Below, piece after piece: positions 15,472 to 23,813 of a DNA stretch of 64,000 nt; position 1 is the first letter of the stretch, and each line of letters starts with the position of its first letter. Below the pieces are notes generated by a model that searched no databases, was not told the origin of the DNA, and worked only from the letters and a program-made list of their open reading frames with translations. The translations under genes were made by a program, and so were the position numbers. The DNA is from Amycolatopsis eburnea (GTDB taxonomy: Bacteria > Actinomycetota > Actinomycetes > Mycobacteriales > Pseudonocardiaceae), in the NCBI RefSeq assembly GCF_003937945.1, contig NZ_RSEC01000032.1, forward strand, positions 62,001-126,000. The letters are read 5' to 3'.

Positions 15472-16358
15472 CCCTTGACTCCCGTGAATGTGATGCCCTT
15501 GACGAACGACTTCTGGGCGAAGATGAACAACACGATGACCGGCGCCATGATGAGGGCCGTGGCGGCCATCGTCAGGTTCCACTCGACGTGGTGCATGCCG
15601 CGGAAGGACGCGATCGCCAGCGAAAGCGGCCAGTGGTCGCGGTTTTCCCCGGTGTAGAGCAGCGGCCCGAAGTAGTCGTTCCAGGTGAACAGGAAGCAGA
15701 ACATCGCGGTGGCCGCGATCCCGGGCTTCGCCATCGGGATCAGCACCCGGTACATCGCCTGGAACTCGTTGCAGCCGTCGATCTTCGCCGCTTCGATGTA
15801 GTCCTTCGGGATCGTCAGGAAGAACTGCCGGAGCAGGAAGATCGAGAACGCGTCGAAGAAGAAGTACGGCACGATCAGCGGAACCAGCGTGCCGGTGAGC
15901 CCCATCCGCACCCACAGGTCGTACAGCGGCACGATGGTGACCTGCGGCGGCAGCAGCATCGCGGCCACGGTCAGCATGAAGAACAGGTTCTGCCCGCGCC
16001 ACCGCAGCTTCGAAAGCCCGTAGGCGGCCGGGATCGCCGAGAGCAGCGCGCCCGCCGTCGCCACGGCCGAGTACAGCAGGCTGTTGCCGAAGTACGACAG
16101 CAGCGGGGCCTTCTGGAACACCTCGACGAAGTTTTCGAAGTGCCATTCGGTCGGCCACAGGCTCGCCGTCATCGCCTGGTCGCTCTTCATCACCGAGGTG
16201 AGGAAGACGAACAGGATGGGCAGCATGAAGATCACGCCCATGGCGATGCCGACCGAGTGCAGGGCGATGAACGACAGCCGCTTGTCCCACTGCCGCTTGA
16301 ACTTCACCTTCGGCGGCACGCCCGCTTCGCGCTGCGGCGCTTCGGCCAACGCGGTCAT
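15468..16358 (-). CDS. sugar ABC transporter permease, MalG type
   Basis: 296 residues from ATG 16358, overlapping the flanking genes by 4 bp on both sides. Six helices. The EAA loop reads YIEAAKIDGCNEFQAMYRVLIPMAKPGI, the contact site for the ATPase. The conserved LLPPQVTIVPLYDLWVRMGL stretch precedes it. Forms a heterodimeric channel with the upstream MalF-type protein. Confidence 0.93.
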   Translation of the reverse strand: MTALAEAPQREAGVPPKVKFKRQWDKRLSFIALHSVGIAMGVIFMLPILFVFLTSVMKSDQAMTASLWPTEWHFENFVEVFQKAPLLSYFGNSLLYSAVATAGALLSAIPAAYGLSKLRWRGQNLFFMLTVAAMLLPPQVTIVPLYDLWVRMGLTGTLVPLIVPYFFFDAFSIFLLRQFFLTIPKDYIEAAKIDGCNEFQAMYRVLIPMAKPGIAATAMFCFLFTWNDYFGPLLYTGENRDHWPLSLAIASFRGMHHVEWNLTMAATALIMAPVIVLFIFAQKSFVKGITFTGVKG

Positions 16359-17341
16359 GCGCCCTCCTCCTGGTGCTGGGACTTCCGCAGCTGGCGAACG
16401 AGAATCCACGTGAACGCCGCGCTCACGATGAACAGCAGCACGGCCATCGCCGCCGCGTAACCCATGTTGAAGTAGCGGAAACCCTGGACGTACAGCCAGA
16501 TCGGGTACGTCAGCGTCGAGTTCTGCGGCGCCCCGATGAGCTTCGAGTTGCCGGCGACGTCCGCCGTGCCCGCGCTCGCGGAGGCCGCCACGATCGCCTG
16601 GGTGAAGAACTGCAGGGCGTAGATGATCGAGTTGACCACGCCGAAGAGCAGCACCGGCGAAATCGACGGCAGCGTGACGTGCCAGAACCGGCGGATCGGA
16701 CCGGCGCCGTCGAGTTCCGCCGCTTCGTACTGTTCGGTCGGGACGTCCAGCAGCGCGGCCAGGATGATGATCATCAGCTCGCCGGAACCCCACAGCGCCA
16801 GCAGCGTCAGCGCGGGCTTCGACATCTCCGGGCTGTTGAACCACAGGCCGCCGTCGATGCCGACGAGCCGCAGGAACCGGTTGACCGGCCCGAATTCCGG
16901 GTTGAACACGAAGACGAACGCCAGCGTCGCCGCCGCGGGCGGGGCGAGCGTCGGCAAGTAGCACAGCGTCCGGACCAGGCCGACGCCCGACTTGAGCCGC
17001 GAGATCACCGACGCGACGCCGAGGGAGAACACCACCCGGCAGACCGTCAGGATGACCACCAGCCACAGCGTGTTGTACGCGGCCGTGCCGACCAGCGGCT
17101 CGGTGGTGAACATCCGGACGTAGTTGTCGAAGCCGATGAACTCCGGCGCGTTGATCAGGTCGTACCGGGTGAAGGAGTAGTAGACCGTGGCGATCAGCGG
17201 GTAGCCGAAGAAGATCAGGAACCCGAGGAAAGCCGGCGCCATGAAGAAGAAGACGGTCCGGCGGCGCTTGGCCCGGCGGGCCCCCGCCCGCGCCTTGGCA
17301 GGCACGGACGGGGATACCTTTTCCGCGAGCGTGGACGTCAT
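16355..17341 (-). CDS. sugar ABC transporter permease, MalF type
   Basis: 328 residues from ATG 17341. Basic N-terminus (ARAGARRAKRRRTVFFF) then six helices. EAA loop QYEAAELDGAGPIRRFWHVTLPSISPV. No ATP-binding subunit gene is in the operon, as is usual for actinobacterial sugar importers that share a multitasking MsiK-type ATPase encoded elsewhere (known from Streptomyces; inferred here). Confidence 0.92.
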   Translation of the reverse strand: MTSTLAEKVSPSVPAKARAGARRAKRRRTVFFFMAPAFLGFLIFFGYPLIATVYYSFTRYDLINAPEFIGFDNYVRMFTTEPLVGTAAYNTLWLVVILTVCRVVFSLGVASVISRLKSGVGLVRTLCYLPTLAPPAAATLAFVFVFNPEFGPVNRFLRLVGIDGGLWFNSPEMSKPALTLLALWGSGELMIIILAALLDVPTEQYEAAELDGAGPIRRFWHVTLPSISPVLLFGVVNSIIYALQFFTQAIVAASASAGTADVAGNSKLIGAPQNSTLTYPIWLYVQGFRYFNMGYAAAMAVLLFIVSAAFTWILVRQLRKSQHQEEGA

Positions 17342-18696
17342 CCGCCCGCGCCCTTCTGCTTGAGTTCGTCGTTGACCTGCGCGTCGACCGTCTTCAGGCC
17401 GGCGATGAGGTCGGGCACCGAACCGGCCTGCCACTTCTCCGCGAAGTCGTTGACGGCCTTGAGGTGCGCGTCACCGATCGGGGTGGTCTGGTTGGCCACC
17501 AGCTTGCCGCTGTCGTAGATGTCGAGGAACGTCTTGAACTGCGGCTGCAGGTCCAGCTTCGGCGAGGTGAGCGAAGCCTTGGTGCTGGGCACGTTCTTCA
17601 GGCCGTTGGCCATGTCCACCAGGGTGTCGGTGTCCAGGGTGACCTGCTTGATCAGCTCCCACGCGGCGCCGGGGTTCTTGGCGCCCTTGGGGATCGCGAT
17701 GATCGTGCCGGTGGTGAAGCCGCCGCCGTAGTGGTCGGCCATCGAGTCGAGGACCGGGAACGGCGCGGTCTGGTACTTGACCTCCGGCGCCTGGTCCTTC
17801 AGGAACGCGGTGCGGAACTCGCCATCCATGATCATCGCGAGCTTGCCCTTGTGGAAGCCGTGGTCGGCGGAGTACTCGTCGCCGAGGCCCGCCTTGAACT
17901 TCTCGACCTTGTCGTGGCCGCCGTAGAAGTCGATGAGTTGCTTCTGGAACTCGAACATCGCCTTCCAGCCCGGGTTGGTGGCGAGGTCCGACTTGCCGTC
18001 CTGGCCCAGGAAGGTGGCGCCGAAGTACTGCGCCCAGTACTGGGCCTGGTTGGCGTAGAACGGCATCGAGGGCAGGAAGCCGGCGACCTTGATCGAGTCG
18101 TCCGGGTTGAACTCGGTGAGCTTCTTGGTGTCCTCGAACAGCTCCGACAGCGTCTTCGGCGGCGTGGTGATGCCCTTCGCCGCGAACATGTCGGTGTTGT
18201 AGTACATCCCGTAGACGTCGGCGAGCATCGGCATCGCGCACCGCTTGCCCTGGTACTCGGTGTAGTTGCGGACCGCTTCGGGGATTTGGTTCAGGTCGAT
18301 CTTGTCGCGCTCGATGTAGGGCTTGAGGTCCTGGAAGCTGCCGGTGGAGCACCACGCGCCGAGGTTGTCGGTGTAGAAGGAGATCGCGACGTCGGGCGGG
18401 TTGCCGCCGCGGATCGACTGGGTGAGCTTGTCGTCGTCCTGGTTGCCCTCGTGCTTGATCTCGATGTTCGGGAACTTCGCCTTGAGCTTGTTGAGGCCGG
18501 CCGTCACCACGCCGTACTCGCGGTCGGTGAACTTCGAGTACACGGTGATCGTGAGCTTGTCGTCCTTGCCGGGCGCGGCCGCGGCGTCACCCCCGCTCGG
18601 GGCGGCGGCGCCGGAGCAGGCGCTGGTCAGCAGGACGGACGCCGCGGCGGCGGCAGCGAGAAGTGCGCCGCGACGGGTCCGGGTGGTAGGGGGCAT
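17338..18696 (-). CDS. sugar ABC transporter substrate-binding lipoprotein
   Basis: 452 residues. Start ATG 18696 is preceded by GAGGAGGG; an in-frame ATG at 18711 lacks a ribosome binding site. Signal peptide with Arg-rich start, Ala-rich core and lipobox LTSAC (lipidated Cys27), so it is anchored outside the membrane. The rest is a family-1 type solute-binding fold with KLTITVYSKFTDREYGVV, PDVAISFYTDNLGAW and YGMYYNTDMFAAKGI. It captures an oligosaccharide for the two permeases. Identity of the sugar is not evident; GH4 and GlcNAc-kinase-like partners suggest a beta-glucoside or chitobiose-like disaccharide. Confidence 0.93.
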   Translation of the reverse strand: MPPTTRTRRGALLAAAAAASVLLTSACSGAAAPSGGDAAAAPGKDDKLTITVYSKFTDREYGVVTAGLNKLKAKFPNIEIKHEGNQDDDKLTQSIRGGNPPDVAISFYTDNLGAWCSTGSFQDLKPYIERDKIDLNQIPEAVRNYTEYQGKRCAMPMLADVYGMYYNTDMFAAKGITTPPKTLSELFEDTKKLTEFNPDDSIKVAGFLPSMPFYANQAQYWAQYFGATFLGQDGKSDLATNPGWKAMFEFQKQLIDFYGGHDKVEKFKAGLGDEYSADHGFHKGKLAMIMDGEFRTAFLKDQAPEVKYQTAPFPVLDSMADHYGGGFTTGTIIAIPKGAKNPGAAWELIKQVTLDTDTLVDMANGLKNVPSTKASLTSPKLDLQPQFKTFLDIYDSGKLVANQTTPIGDAHLKAVNDFAEKWQAGSVPDLIAGLKTVDAQVNDELKQKGAGG

Positions 18697-18707
18697 GGCC
18701 CTCCTCC

Positions 18708-19928
18708 TCATCGGTTGGGGCTACTCGGGTGCTTGTCCTCGGTCCGGCGTGAGCCGAGGAGCGTGGGGGTGACGACGCCGAAGACGTCCTCGCGGGTTTT
18801 GGCGAGCGCGGACTGCAGCGCGCCCGCGCGAACGGCGTTGCCCTGCACCGAAGCGCAGCCGACGGGCGTGCGTGGCAGGACGAGTTCGTGCAGCTTTTCT
18901 TCGACGAGCGCGGCGAACTGCTCGCCGCCCGCGCGGCTGGTGTCCCCGCAGAGGAGCACGAGCTGCGGATCGGCGACGGCGACGAGGTTGGCGACGCCGC
19001 CGGCCACCCGCCTCGCCAGGTCGTGCCGGAAGGGGTGGTCCGGCCCGGTTTTGGCGACGGCGTCCCAGGCGGTTTCGGCTTCGACGCCGTGCGCGGCGGC
19101 GAGGCGGCAGACGGCGGGCGAGTCGACCAGGTTGCCGAACCGGGCGCCGGCCTCGGGCCAGACGTCCCCGGTGTCCACAGTGGCCGGATCGGGCACCCGC
19201 ATCCAGTCGATCTCGCCGCCACCGCCGGTCGCGCCGCGCAGCAGCCGCCGCCCGATCACGACGGCGCCGCCGACGCCTTCGGACAGCCACACCATGACGA
19301 AGTCGTCGACGTCCTGCGCCATCCCGACGCTCATCTCCTCGACGGCGACGAGGTTGACGTCGTTCTCGATGAGGACGTCGACCCCGAGCTCGTCGGACAG
19401 CTTCTGCGGGACGTCGAAACCGAGCCAGCCGGGGATGTGCGGCGCGGAGGACAGCAGGCCGGTCCGCGGATCGAACGCCCCCTGCGCGCCGATCACGACG
19501 TGGGCCAGGTCCGCTCTTTCGATCCCGGCTTCTTCGGCGACTTTTTGGAGGGCCTCCCCGAAGGCCCCGACGACATCGGCCCCTTCGTGCACGGGCAGCG
19601 GCGTCCGGTACTCGGCGAGCACGACCCCGGCGACGTCAGCGACGACGAACTCCGCGAAGTGCGGCGTCAGATCGACGGCGGCGACGAAGGCGAGGCTCCC
19701 GTTGGCCGCCCAGAGCTGGGCGCGCGGTCCCCTTCCCCCGCCCCGCACACCCGCCTTGACGACGAGATCGTCCAGCTCGAGCCGGGTGATGAGCTGCGCG
19801 GTGGCGGGCTTCGAGAGACCGATGGCGAGCTCGAGTTCGGCGCGGGTCAACGGGCCTTCCCGGAGGAGGACCTCGATGGCGGCGCGATCGTTGATCTCGC
19901 GCAGCATCCGCGGGCTACCGGCTCGCAC
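18708..19928 (-). CDS. ROK-family (NagC/XylR-type) transcriptional repressor
   Basis: 406 residues from GTG 19928, with GGGAG 7 nt upstream. N-terminal winged helix: REINDRAAIEVLLREGPLTR and LELAIGLSKPATAQLITRLE. C-terminal ROK domain: AVDLTPHFAEFVVAD, VVIGAQGAFDPRTGLL, LIENDVNLVAVEEM and GVGGAVVIGRRLLRGATGGG. The His and Cys ligands of the usual ROK zinc site are not evident after GGGGEID. It is the first gene upstream of the binding protein (12 bp between stop and next start) and probably controls this operon in response to an intracellular sugar. Confidence 0.88.
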   Translation of the reverse strand: MRAGSPRMLREINDRAAIEVLLREGPLTRAELELAIGLSKPATAQLITRLELDDLVVKAGVRGGGRGPRAQLWAANGSLAFVAAVDLTPHFAEFVVADVAGVVLAEYRTPLPVHEGADVVGAFGEALQKVAEEAGIERADLAHVVIGAQGAFDPRTGLLSSAPHIPGWLGFDVPQKLSDELGVDVLIENDVNLVAVEEMSVGMAQDVDDFVMVWLSEGVGGAVVIGRRLLRGATGGGGEIDWMRVPDPATVDTGDVWPEAGARFGNLVDSPAVCRLAAAHGVEAETAWDAVAKTGPDHPFRHDLARRVAGGVANLVAVADPQLVLLCGDTSRAGGEQFAALVEEKLHELVLPRTPVGCASVQGNAVRAGALQSALAKTREDVFGVVTPTLLGSRRTEDKHPSSPNR

Positions 19929-19940
19929 TCGTTCGCTCCC

Positions 19941-19961
19941 GACTTAATTAGGATACTTTAC
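19941..19961 (-). promoter_or_regulatory. AT-rich promoter/operator region of the ROK-controlled sugar operon
   Basis: The minus strand reads TAAAGTATCCTAATTAAGTC, with a -10-like TATCCT (19950-19955) about 21 nt before the GTG start. Runs of A/T in this genome are rare; such islands upstream of ROK genes commonly hold the repressor's own operator. No exact palindrome is visible, so the operator assignment is tentative. Confidence 0.5.
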
Positions 19962-20062
19962 AGACGGTTTCGCAGGACTGTAGTGAGCCGGAGCACAGCC
20001 GTCAACGGTCTCCTGAAACGGGCAGGTAACGCTTGGCCGGAGTGCACAGGGCGCAACGAAAA

Positions 20063-20087
20063 CGGCCCCGGCGAGTAGCCGGGGCCG
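20063..20087 (-). terminator. terminator hairpin of nudC
   Basis: CGGCCCCGGC (20063-20072), 5-nt loop, GCCGGGGCCG (20078-20087): a perfect 10-bp GC stem 29 bp beyond the nudC stop. The stretch between it and the ROK start holds no other gene that I can support. Confidence 0.65.
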
Positions 20088-20116
20088 CCCTGGTGGTCGC
20101 GCTCTGTGGCGGGTGG

Positions 20117-21136
20117 TTACTCCTCCGCGTCCGCCCAGGCCTTGAGCATTACGCGGGCGATGGACGAGTTGCCCGGCAGGATGATCTCCGCCGCGCCGTC
20201 GGCGATCGGGGTCGGCTTCGCGCCCTCGTTCCGCAGCTGGCTGTTCTCGAACGCCTCACGGACCTCCGCCCGCGACACCCACAGCGCCTCTTCGATCTCC
20301 CCGTCCGCCGGGACCAGGGGCAACGATCGATCAGCCCGGGCCGTGAAGCCCAGCATGATCGAGCGCGGGAACGGCCACGGCTGGCTGCCCAGGTAGCGCA
20401 CGTCCGAGACCGACGCCCCGACCTCTTCGCGGATCTCCCGGACCACGCACGCTTCGAGGGACTCCCCCGCCTCGACGAAGCCCGCCAGCACCGAATAGCG
20501 GCCGGCCGGCCAGATCGGCTGGCGGGCCAGGAGCACGTGGGAGCCGTTCGTGCCCTCCAGCGAGTGGACCAGGCAGATCACCGCCGGGTCCGTGCGCGGG
20601 TACTCCTCGCGGCCGTCGTTGGTGCACTTGCTCGCCCAGCCGAACTGGACCAGTTCGGTCGGGTGGCCGCAGCGCGTGCAGAACTTGGCTTGGCGGCGCC
20701 AGAAACGCAGCGCCTGCGCCGTCGTGAACAGGCCCGCCGACGTGTCGTCCAGCAGGTCGCCGTAGCCGCGCAGGTCGACCCAGATCTCGCCGGCGGCACG
20801 CGGGACCTCCTCGACGAAGCCCCAGCTGCCCGCCATCTTCACCGTGTCGGCTTCGCCCGACGGGCCGCCCGGGAGCGACCAGTAGTCGACGTCCTGCCAC
20901 TCGCCCAGGAACACCGCGTCCGCCGGGGGTTCCGGGCCGAAGTCGATCGCCTTGCGGAACGCCAGTACCGACGAGCCTTCGACGACCGGGGTGCGCCCGG
21001 TGTCGTCCAGCAGGACGACCCGGGCGTCGGGCCACTTCGACACCAGCCGCGAAGGGTTGGTGCGCAAGCCTTCCTGGCGGTCCACAGTGGACCGGGACAG
21101 GGTGGGCAGATCGCCGAGCGTGAACGGAGCGGACAT
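20117..21136 (-). CDS. nudC: NudC-type NADH pyrophosphatase / NAD-cap hydrolase
   Basis: 339 residues from ATG 21136; the start overlaps the stop of the upstream M16 gene by one base. The central zinc ribbon begins FCTRCGHPTELVQFGWASKC; only three Cys are visible, with CTNDG in place of the usual fourth. Nudix box GFVEAGESLEACVVREIREE is followed by VGA and the NudC signature SQPWPFPRSIMLGF. The enzyme hydrolyses NADH and NAD-capped RNA 5' ends to NMNH and AMP. Orthologous by motif to Rv3199c. A GTCCACAGTGGAC word at 21080-21092 encodes STVD near the N-terminus. Confidence 0.92.
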   Translation of the reverse strand: MSAPFTLGDLPTLSRSTVDRQEGLRTNPSRLVSKWPDARVVLLDDTGRTPVVEGSSVLAFRKAIDFGPEPPADAVFLGEWQDVDYWSLPGGPSGEADTVKMAGSWGFVEEVPRAAGEIWVDLRGYGDLLDDTSAGLFTTAQALRFWRRQAKFCTRCGHPTELVQFGWASKCTNDGREEYPRTDPAVICLVHSLEGTNGSHVLLARQPIWPAGRYSVLAGFVEAGESLEACVVREIREEVGASVSDVRYLGSQPWPFPRSIMLGFTARADRSLPLVPADGEIEEALWVSRAEVREAFENSQLRNEGAKPTPIADGAAEIILPGNSSIARVMLKAWADAEE

Positions 21137-22515
21137 CAGGCGGGCTCGCCCACCACGACGTCGCCGAGCGCGAGGAGCTTCTGTTCCAGCACCGCCGCGT
21201 CGCCGACGACCACGCCGGTGAACCGCTTGGGGGCGAAGAACTTCAGCGCCGCTTCGGCCACCTCGTCGGCGGTCACCGCGGCCACCCGCGCCGGGTGCTC
21301 GTTCAGCCACTCCAGGCCCAGCCCGGTCGAGGCCAGCGCGAGCACCTGCCCGGCCAGCCCGGCCTGCGACGACGTCGAGGTCAGCAGCGAGCCGATCGCG
21401 TACTGCCGCACCGATTCCAGCTCGTCGCCCGACGGCGGGACCTGGCCGAGTCGGCCCAGTTCGTAGCGGGTCTCCAGCAGGGCCGGGGCGGTCGCGTCGG
21501 TCGCGGTGTCCGCGTCGACGTTCACCACCGCGGTGCCGTCGGTGAACTCGAAGCCGGAGTGCGCGGAGTACGTGTACCCCTTGTTCTCCCGGATGTTCTC
21601 CACCAGCCGCGACGAGAAGTACCCGCCGTAGGCCAGGTTCGCCAGCTGCAGCGCCGCGTAGCCCGGGTCGGTGCGCGGGACCGTCTGCGCGGAGAGCCGG
21701 ATCTGCGACTGGACAGCGCCGGCGCGCGGCACCAGCAGCACGTTCGGCCCGGTCAGGTCCGGCAGCGCCGGGAGCCGGACGGCGGAGCGGTCGGACGCCC
21801 AGGCGCCGAGCACCTTTTCGAGGTCACCGACCACCGCGGCCGGGTCGAGGTCGCCGACCAGCACCAGCACCGCGCCGCGCGGCAGCACGGACGCCTGGTG
21901 CAGCGCCCGCACCTGTTCCGGCGTCACGACCGCGACGTCTTCGGCGCGCGGCACCTCGCGGGTGGCTGGGTGGTCGCCGTAGCGGTGCTTTTGCAGCGCT
22001 TCCCGCGCGATCGTGCGCGGCTGCGTTCGCGAGACGGCGATGCGCTCGACGAGCCGCTCCTTCTCGCGCGCGATCTCCTCGTCGGCGTAGGTCGCTCCGG
22101 TGAGGACGTCGCCGAGCACGTCGAGGAATGTCGGGAGCTTGTCGGCGAGCGCGGATCCGGTCAGCACCAGGCGTTCCGGGTCGACGCCGGCGCCGATGTC
22201 GCCGCCGATCAGCGCCAGCTCGGCGTCGATCTCGATGCGGTTGCGCCGCGCGGTGCCGGTGAGGATCGTCTCCGCGAGCACCTCGGCGGTCGCCGGGTGC
22301 AGCGCGTCGTCGCCCGCGAACGGGATCCACAGCCGCGCCTCGACCAGCGGCACGGTCGCCTTGCGCACGGCCAGCACGCGCAGGCCGTTGGACAGTTCGG
22401 TGTCCACGTGGGACAGGTCGGCGGCCGCGCGCTGCGCGCCGAGCGGGGGCAGCGGGCGGGGACCCTGCGCGGTGCGGCCGATCTCCTCCGCACTGCGGTG
22501 CGTTGCCGAAGTCAC
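21136..22515 (-). CDS. M16-family peptidase partner subunit (no HxxEH)
   Basis: 459 residues from GTG 22515, overlapping the upstream M16 gene by 4 bp. It has the M16 fold, but the zinc motif is absent: in the first domain LWIPFAGDDALHPATAEVLA stands where HxxEH should be. The second half keeps the substrate-contact pair YFSSRLVENIRENKGYTYSA (Arg/Tyr). This is the inactive beta-type subunit that pairs with an HxxEH protein, as in two-subunit bacterial M16B and mitochondrial processing peptidases. Probable cytoplasmic heterodimer with the next gene product. Confidence 0.88.
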   Translation of the reverse strand: MTSATHRSAEEIGRTAQGPRPLPPLGAQRAAADLSHVDTELSNGLRVLAVRKATVPLVEARLWIPFAGDDALHPATAEVLAETILTGTARRNRIEIDAELALIGGDIGAGVDPERLVLTGSALADKLPTFLDVLGDVLTGATYADEEIAREKERLVERIAVSRTQPRTIAREALQKHRYGDHPATREVPRAEDVAVVTPEQVRALHQASVLPRGAVLVLVGDLDPAAVVGDLEKVLGAWASDRSAVRLPALPDLTGPNVLLVPRAGAVQSQIRLSAQTVPRTDPGYAALQLANLAYGGYFSSRLVENIRENKGYTYSAHSGFEFTDGTAVVNVDADTATDATAPALLETRYELGRLGQVPPSGDELESVRQYAIGSLLTSTSSQAGLAGQVLALASTGLGLEWLNEHPARVAAVTADEVAEAALKFFAPKRFTGVVVGDAAVLEQKLLALGDVVVGEPA

Positions 22516-23804
22516 TGCTCGTTGTTCCCTTCCGAAGCGGGCTTGACCACCAGCACGGCGCGCGCGTCGGGGCGCAGCGCCTTCGCCGCCGCCGAGACGG
22601 CCTCCGCGGTGACGGCCGACATCCGGTCCGCCAGCTGGTACACCAGCGACGCGTCGCCGTAGAGCAGCTCGAACGAGCCGAGCGCCAGCGTCCGGGACAC
22701 CAGGCGGTCGTGCTCCGAGTGCAGACTCGCCGTCCAGCGGGCGGTGACCTTGCGCAGCTCTTCGTCGCTCGGCGGGGTCTCGGCGAGCTTCTCGAGCTCG
22801 TCGTCCAGCGCCGCGAGCACGCGCTCGCGGGGCACCTCGTGCGGGTGGATGAGGGTGATGGTGAACGTGTCGGGGTCGCGGGCCTCGAACGGGCCGAACA
22901 AGCCGGCCCCGGCGCCGATGTCGACGACCAGCGGCTCCTTGTGCACCAGCCGCTGCTGGAGGCGGGAGCCGTCGCCGTCGGTGAGCACACCGGCCAGCAC
23001 CAGGTAGGCCAGGTAGCCGTCGACGTCGTTGATCGGGTCCGGCATCCGGTAGCCGATGCCGAGCGCGGGCAGCGGCGCGTGCGGGTCGATCGTCTCGCCC
23101 AGCAGCTCGGTGGTCGGCAGCGGCTCGGCGAACGACGGGCGCTCCGGCGCGGGCCGGTGCGGGACGTCGCCGAAGTGCTTTTCGATCAGTTCCTTCGCGG
23201 CGCCGACCTCGAAGTCACCCGCCACCGTGAGCACGGCGTTCGCCGGCGAGTAGTAGGTGTCGAAGAACGCGGCGCAGTCCTCGACCGTGGCGCTCTCGAG
23301 GTCCTCGAAGCCGCCGTAACCGTTGTGCGCGTTGGGGAACGTCGAGTACAGCACCGGCGGCAGGGTGATCCACGGGAACCCGCCGTACGGCCGGTTCAGC
23401 ACGTTCAGCCGGATCTCTTCCTTGACGACGTCGATCTGGTTCGCCAGGTTCTCCGCCGTCAGCTTCGGCGCGCGCATCCGGTCGGCTTCGAGGAACAGCG
23501 CGCGCTCGAGCGCGGCGCTGGGCAGGACCTCGAAGTAGTCGGTGTAGTCCGGGTGGGTCGACCCGTTGAAGGTGCCGCCGCTGGACTGGACGTGCCGGAA
23601 GTGCGCGAGCTTCTCGAGGCTCTCGGAGCCCTGGAACATCAGGTGCTCGAAGAGGTGCGCGAAACCGGTGCGCCCCTCCGGCTCGGAACGGAAACCCACG
23701 TCGTAGTGCACGCTGACGCCGACCACCGGCGCGGTCGCGTCGGGGGCGAGAACCACCCGCAGACCGTTGTCGAGGGTGTATCGGACGAGCTCGGGATCGG
23801 CCAT
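22512..23804 (-). CDS. M16-family zinc peptidase catalytic subunit (HxxEH)
   Basis: 430 residues from ATG 23804. Inverted zinc motif HLFEH at residues 50-54 with third ligand in VVKEEIRLNVLNRPYGG. YTLDNGLRVVLAPD starts the fold. Catalytic half of the two-gene M16 pair; substrate unknown (oligopeptides likely). A TAGGGT box in the upstream stop region followed by GGGGCC and ATG suggests its own leaderless promoter, although it also lies close behind the DUF2207 genes. Confidence 0.92.
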   Translation of the reverse strand: MADPELVRYTLDNGLRVVLAPDATAPVVGVSVHYDVGFRSEPEGRTGFAHLFEHLMFQGSESLEKLAHFRHVQSSGGTFNGSTHPDYTDYFEVLPSAALERALFLEADRMRAPKLTAENLANQIDVVKEEIRLNVLNRPYGGFPWITLPPVLYSTFPNAHNGYGGFEDLESATVEDCAAFFDTYYSPANAVLTVAGDFEVGAAKELIEKHFGDVPHRPAPERPSFAEPLPTTELLGETIDPHAPLPALGIGYRMPDPINDVDGYLAYLVLAGVLTDGDGSRLQQRLVHKEPLVVDIGAGAGLFGPFEARDPDTFTITLIHPHEVPRERVLAALDDELEKLAETPPSDEELRKVTARWTASLHSEHDRLVSRTLALGSFELLYGDASLVYQLADRMSAVTAEAVSAAAKALRPDARAVLVVKPASEGNNEQ

Positions 23805-23813
23805 GGCCCCACC

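Noticed and set aside
20117..21136. Missing fourth zinc Cys of NudC as a defect
   Set aside because: Actinobacterial NudC proteins often read C..DG at this point as far as I recall, and the Nudix box and SQPWPFP motif are intact, so the enzyme is probably active.
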